Positions 14,746 to 17,669 of a DNA stretch of 17,669 nucleotides are shown one piece after another. Source of the DNA: Emcibacter sp. (GTDB lineage: Bacteria > Pseudomonadota > Alphaproteobacteria > Sphingomonadales > Emcibacteraceae); NCBI GenBank assembly GCA_027019205.1, contig JALUWZ010000043.1:1-17669 (forward strand), read 5' to 3'. Each line of letters starts with the position of its first letter. Position 1 is the stretch's first letter. The notes under the pieces were generated by a model, which saw only the letters and a program-made list of their open reading frames with translations, was not told the DNA's origin and made no database searches. A program made the position numbers and the translations under genes.

Positions 14746-14766
14746 GCCGGGATAGTCTCCCGGCTC
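14746..14766 (+). terminator. Copy 2 of the duplicated hairpin, with a T tract
   Basis: The same 21 bases as at 14526-14546 recur exactly 220 bp downstream. GCCGGGA pairs with TCCCGGC, and here the stem is followed by TCTTTTCTG, so this copy looks like a working intrinsic terminator on the plus strand. It lies 52 bases before the next gene. The stretch between the copies holds the palindromic repeat element and no gene. Confidence 0.6.
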
Positions 14767-14783
14767 TTTTCTGTGATCATTCC

Positions 14784-14810
14784 TTGACATTTACCTGTGC
14801 TTTTGATTCT
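14784..14810 (+). promoter_or_regulatory. Possible promoter of the SLT-like lipoprotein gene
   Basis: A perfect TTGACA is at 14784-14789. The best -10, GATTCT at 14805-14810, is only 15 bases further, a short spacer. Transcription from it would begin within a few bases of the ATG at 14819. Confidence 0.3.
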
Positions 14811-14818
14811 TTAAAGGC

Positions 14819-15430
14819 ATGCTGTTCAGAAATCTTCTCCTGTTGCTGGTAATATCGGGTTTGCTCTCGGGCTGTGCGACCACGCCGCCGGGCAATATTA
14901 ATGACAGCTGTGCGATCTTCAAGGAGAAGAGCGGCTGGTATTCGGCGATGAAGGCGAGCCAGAAGCGTTACGGCACGCCGATCCATGTCCAGCTGGCGAT
15001 TATCAAACAGGAATCAGCCTTCAAACATAATGCCAAAACCAAACGTGACCATATTTTCTGGATAATTCCCTGGGGGCGGGTGACCACGGCTTACGGTTAT
15101 GCCCAGGTCAAGGATGCGACCTGGAACTGGTATAAAAAGAAGACCGGCAACAGCGGCGCCGACCGCGATAATTTTGCCGATGCGGTGGATTTTATCGGCT
15201 GGTACACCAATTTAAGCAGCAAAACCCTCGGCATTTCCAAATGGGATGCGGAGAAACAGTATCTGGCCTATCATGAGGGGCAGGGCGGTTACCGTCGCGG
15301 GACATACCGCAAAAAACCATGGCTGATGAAGGTCGCCCGCAAGGTCAAACGCAACAGTCTGCGCTATGCGGCTCAGCTTAAAAAATGCGAAAACAGCCTT
15401 GATCGCGGCTTCTGGTTCTGGCCTTTCTGA
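14819..15430 (+). CDS. Lipoprotein with lytic transglycosylase (SLT)-like domain
   Basis: A 203-residue predicted lipoprotein. The signal peptide MLFRNLLLLLVISGLLSGC ends in a canonical lipobox with Cys19, so the mature protein is membrane-anchored and faces the periplasm. The domain has PIHVQLAIIKQESAFKHNA, where Glu65 sits in the usual catalytic 'ES' motif of SLT enzymes. AYGYAQVKDATWNWYK corresponds to the G(Y/L)xQ motif, and the end has YLAYHEGQGGYRRGTY, matching the conserved AYNxG region. The expected reaction is cleavage of the MurNAc-GlcNAc bond of peptidoglycan with formation of a 1,6-anhydro product. The N-terminal leader fits well, but there is no good ribosome-binding site: AAAGG is only one base before the ATG. 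It stands alone between the repeat-containing gap and a convergent operon. Confidence is high for the lipoprotein, moderate for enzyme activity. Confidence 0.85.
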   Translation: MLFRNLLLLLVISGLLSGCATTPPGNINDSCAIFKEKSGWYSAMKASQKRYGTPIHVQLAIIKQESAFKHNAKTKRDHIFWIIPWGRVTTAYGYAQVKDATWNWYKKKTGNSGADRDNFADAVDFIGWYTNLSSKTLGISKWDAEKQYLAYHEGQGGYRRGTYRKKPWLMKVARKVKRNSLRYAAQLKKCENSLDRGFWFWPF

Positions 15431-15540
15431 GCTGGTTCAGATCACGGGCAGTTGGCCTTTGCACAGCCATCCGGCAATGACATAACGGCCCCTCTCCGCA
15501 TGAGGGACCACGTAGCTCACCGAATGTTTTCGGGGAATTT

Positions 15541-15867
15541 TCAGTCCTCCGCTCTGTCAAAGGAATAGTCGCGCTCGACCTTTGCAATACGGGTTGTATA
15601 GTTTTTATACCATTTTTCCCGGCCTGCCTTTTGTGCGGCGAGATGTTCGGCAACCTGTTTCCAGTCGCGGATACTGTCAAGGTCTTTCCAGTAGGAAACC
15701 GAAATTCCCCGACCCCCTTCATTAACTGATTCAAAGCCGAGACAGCCGTCATGGCCGGTGCCAAGCGCCATCATCTGTTCTATGGTTTCTGCATAGCCTT
15801 CGTCATTATCGGTCCGGATACTGGAAAATATCACCGCATAATAGGGGGGGACAGGTTTTTCGCTCAT
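15541..15867 (-). CDS. Antibiotic biosynthesis monooxygenase (ABM) family protein
   Basis: A 108-residue protein of the small dimeric alpha/beta-barrel type. It starts PPYYAVIFSSIRTDNDEGY, has GCLGFESVN in the second strand and ISVSYWKDLDSIRDWKQVAEHLAAQKAGREKWY split over a strand and helix. It closes with TRIAKVERDYSF. This W-K...H...Q..GR..WY pattern is widespread in bacterial ABM proteins, whose members include quinol monooxygenases and heme-degrading enzymes; many have no known substrate. It has no signal peptide. Its ATG overlaps the TGA of the 5-oxoprolinase gene (ATGA), so it is the coupled downstream gene of that operon. The 110 bases between it and the SLT gene contain small hairpins but no clear terminator with a T run. 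Confidence 0.9.
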   Translation of the reverse strand: MSEKPVPPYYAVIFSSIRTDNDEGYAETIEQMMALGTGHDGCLGFESVNEGGRGISVSYWKDLDSIRDWKQVAEHLAAQKAGREKWYKNYTTRIAKVERDYSFDRAED

Positions 15868-17669
15868 ATTATGTTCCGTACTTTCTCTGATTTAGGGCCG
15901 ACACCGCCGCCGCCCGGTGTTTCAATGACAAAGACGTCGCCCGGTTGCATCTCTGTTGCAGCGGCGGAGGGCAGTTTATCAATTCGCCCATTTGCCCGCA
16001 AGACCTGATTAAGTCCGCATTTACCGGCCCCGCCCCCATCCAGTCCCGGCGGCGGGATCATCCGGTGGCCGGAAATAATCGCCGCCGTCATGGGCCGGGT
16101 AAAGCGGATATGGCGGATAACGCCGTTTCCGCCGCTAAATTGGCCCGGCCCGCCACTTCCCTTGCGGATTTCGAATTTATCCACCAGCACCGGATAGCGA
16201 TTTTCCAGTATCTCCGGGTCGGTCAGGTGGCTGTTGGTCATATGGGACTGAATGGCCGTGGCCCCGTCATTATGATGGGTGGCCCCCATACCACCGGCAA
16301 TAGTCTCGTAATACTGGAATTGATCATTGCCAAAGGTGAAATTATTCATGCTGCCCTGGGCCGCCGCCATGACGTCAAGGGCGAGGAACAGGCAATTAAC
16401 CACCGCCTGCGAGCTTTCGACATTGCCGGCAACCACCGCCGCCGGATAGTCGGGATTAAGCAGGGAGCCACCCGGCACGATGATTTTTACCGGTTTGAGA
16501 CAGCCTTCATTAAGCGGAATATCATCCCGGACCAGACAACGGAAAACATAGAGGGTCGCGGCGCGGGTGACGGCAAGGGGCGCGTTGAAATTATTGCTCA
16601 TCTGCGGGCTGGTGCCGGTAAAATCAATGGTCGCACTGCGGGCTTTCCGGTTGAGGCTGATCTTCACCCGGACCAGGCCACCATTGTCGAGCGGGTAGCT
16701 GTAATGACCATCCCGCAAATGGTCAAGGGCATGGCGCACGGCCTGTTCGGCATTATCCTGGACATGCTGCATATAGGCGCGCACCACCGGCAGGCCGTAA
16801 TCATTTACCATGCGCTGAAGCTCCTGTCGGCCTTTCTCATTGGCGGCGAGCTGCGCCTTGAGGTCGGCAATATTCCGCGCCGGGTTTCTGGCTGGAAATT
16901 CTCCGCCCTTCAGCCTGTCCCGCAGAGGCTTTTCCTGAAATATTCCCTCTTTTACCAGGGTAAAATTATCAAACAGGATGCCTTCTTCATGGATGCTGTG
17001 CGACAGCGGCGGCATGGACCCCGGGGTGATACCGCCAATATCCGCGTGATGGCCCCGGGTGGCGAGGAAGAATAGCGGCTCATCATGCCCTGCCCGGAAA
17101 TAGGGCGTGATAACCGTCATATCCGGCAGGTGGGTGCCGCCGTGATAGGGATCATTGAGCAGGAAGCTGTCCCGGTCTTTCATGCGGCCCCGGCGGGCCT
17201 CGATAATTCTTTTGACACTCGCGCCCATGGAGCCGAGATGGACCGGCATATGCGGCGCGTTGGCCACCAGATTACCGCTGCCATCAAACAGGGCGCAGGA
17301 GAAATCGCGCCGTTCCTTCATATTGACCGAATGGGCGACTTTTTCGAGGATACTGCCCATCTGTTCGGCGATTGACATAAAGAGGTTATTGAAAATCTCC
17401 AGCATCACCGGATCGGCATCACAAGTGACCGACCGGGGATGTGCCAGTCTTTCGGTTCTTTCCAGAACAAGATTCTGATAATTATCCAGCGCAGCTTGCC
17501 AGCCCGGCTCGATAATATTGGTGCCATGGTCTTCGATAATGACGGCAGGGCCTTTGACGGTCTGTGCGGGTTTCAGGCGGGAGCGATGCAGCACAGGGCA
17601 ATCCTGCCAACGGCCCTCCATATAGATTTTCCGGTAGATGTCGGGACGGTCCTGTGCCGTATGAGCATT
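15864..17669 (-). CDS. 5-oxoprolinase (HyuA-HyuB fusion), C-terminal part; 5' end outside window
   Basis: ATP-dependent hydrolase that opens 5-oxoproline to glutamate, a salvage step of glutathione and glutamine breakdown; hydantoinase-type substrates are also possible. The frame stays open past the window edge, giving 601 residues. The first ~80 (YMEGRW, GPAVIIEDHGTNIIEPGW) are the end of the HyuA-like ATPase half. From about residue 85 begins the HyuB half: DPVMLEIFNNLFMSIAEQMG, NMKERRDFSCALFD, NAPHMPVHLGSMG, LLNDPYHGGTHLPDMTV, RGHHADIGG, FTGTSPQMSNNFNAP, GCLKPVKIIVPGG, NVESSQAVVN and the C-terminal ETPGGGGVG. The fused form without a break points to eukaryote-like 5-oxoprolinase (about 1,200 residues) rather than split hydantoinases. 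It overlaps the ABM gene by four bases and is transcribed first. Confidence 0.93.
   Translation of the reverse strand, partial: NAHTAQDRPDIYRKIYMEGRWQDCPVLHRSRLKPAQTVKGPAVIIEDHGTNIIEPGWQAALDNYQNLVLERTERLAHPRSVTCDADPVMLEIFNNLFMSIAEQMGSILEKVAHSVNMKERRDFSCALFDGSGNLVANAPHMPVHLGSMGASVKRIIEARRGRMKDRDSFLLNDPYHGGTHLPDMTVITPYFRAGHDEPLFFLATRGHHADIGGITPGSMPPLSHSIHEEGILFDNFTLVKEGIFQEKPLRDRLKGGEFPARNPARNIADLKAQLAANEKGRQELQRMVNDYGLPVVRAYMQHVQDNAEQAVRHALDHLRDGHYSYPLDNGGLVRVKISLNRKARSATIDFTGTSPQMSNNFNAPLAVTRAATLYVFRCLVRDDIPLNEGCLKPVKIIVPGGSLLNPDYPAAVVAGNVESSQAVVNCLFLALDVMAAAQGSMNNFTFGNDQFQYYETIAGGMGATHHNDGATAIQSHMTNSHLTDPEILENRYPVLVDKFEIRKGSGGPGQFSGGNGVIRHIRFTRPMTAAIISGHRMIPPPGLDGGGAGKCGLNQVLRANGRIDKLPSAAATEMQPGDVFVIETPGGGGVGPKSEKVRNII

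Noticed and set aside
15945..17075. 376-codon open frame antisense to the 5-oxoprolinase gene
   Set aside because: It mirrors a well-conserved HyuB coding sequence; its translation shows no recognisable domain and is a GC-rich shadow frame.
1..17669. CRISPR arrays, tRNA or rRNA genes
   Set aside because: No regularly spaced repeats and no cloverleaf or rRNA-like sequence was noticed on either strand.

Overview
This is about 17.7 kb of a Gram-negative proteobacterial chromosome, most likely an alphaproteobacterium; the order cannot be fixed from this window. The protein set fits that placement: an MlaA outer-membrane lipoprotein, EttA, a methionine synthase split into two genes behind an ArsR-methyltransferase regulator, and NorE/NorF-like oxidase subunits. 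Most genes are GC-rich housekeeping or metabolic genes. Two stretches are visibly AT-richer and look accessory: about 2.07-4.0 kb (restriction-modification) and about 13.1-13.9 kb (a HEPN gene pair).

Layout, left to right. (1) The 3' end of acetyl-CoA synthetase runs head-on into a norE-norF-like membrane pair. (2) A free methionine-(R)-sulfoxide reductase follows. (3) A two-gene restriction-modification cassette of Eco29kI type lies on the minus strand: a GIY-YIG endonuclease followed by a C5-cytosine methyltransferase, overlapping by GTGA. (4) EttA is next. (5) Then come a small exported protein of unknown function and the MlaA lipoprotein, converging on a shared hairpin terminator. (6) A tightly packed plus-strand methionine operon holds an ArsR/methyltransferase fusion, metF, a homocysteine-binding MetH half and a cobalamin MetH half. 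Both downstream junctions are ATGA overlaps, and a perfect 22-bp AT palindrome overlaps the likely promoter. (7) A minus-strand pair encodes a HEPN protein and a small unknown partner, with a dyad just upstream. (8) An Hsp20 chaperone has a possible heat-shock promoter. (9) A 304-bp gene-free stretch holds a nested palindromic repeat element flanked by two copies of one terminator-like hairpin. (10) An SLT-like lipoprotein follows. (11) The window ends in a minus-strand operon of 5-oxoprolinase (its 5' part lies outside) and an ABM-type monooxygenase.

Methionine metabolism is the clearest theme: metF and both metH parts make methionine, the regulator probably senses S-adenosylmethionine or S-adenosylhomocysteine through its fused methyltransferase domain, and the sulfoxide reductase recovers oxidised free methionine. 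The best candidates for something under-described are the HEPN/partner pair and the ArsR-methyltransferase control unit. The restriction cassette is of a known type, but my read-through found no CCGCGG, the Eco29kI site, anywhere in the window.
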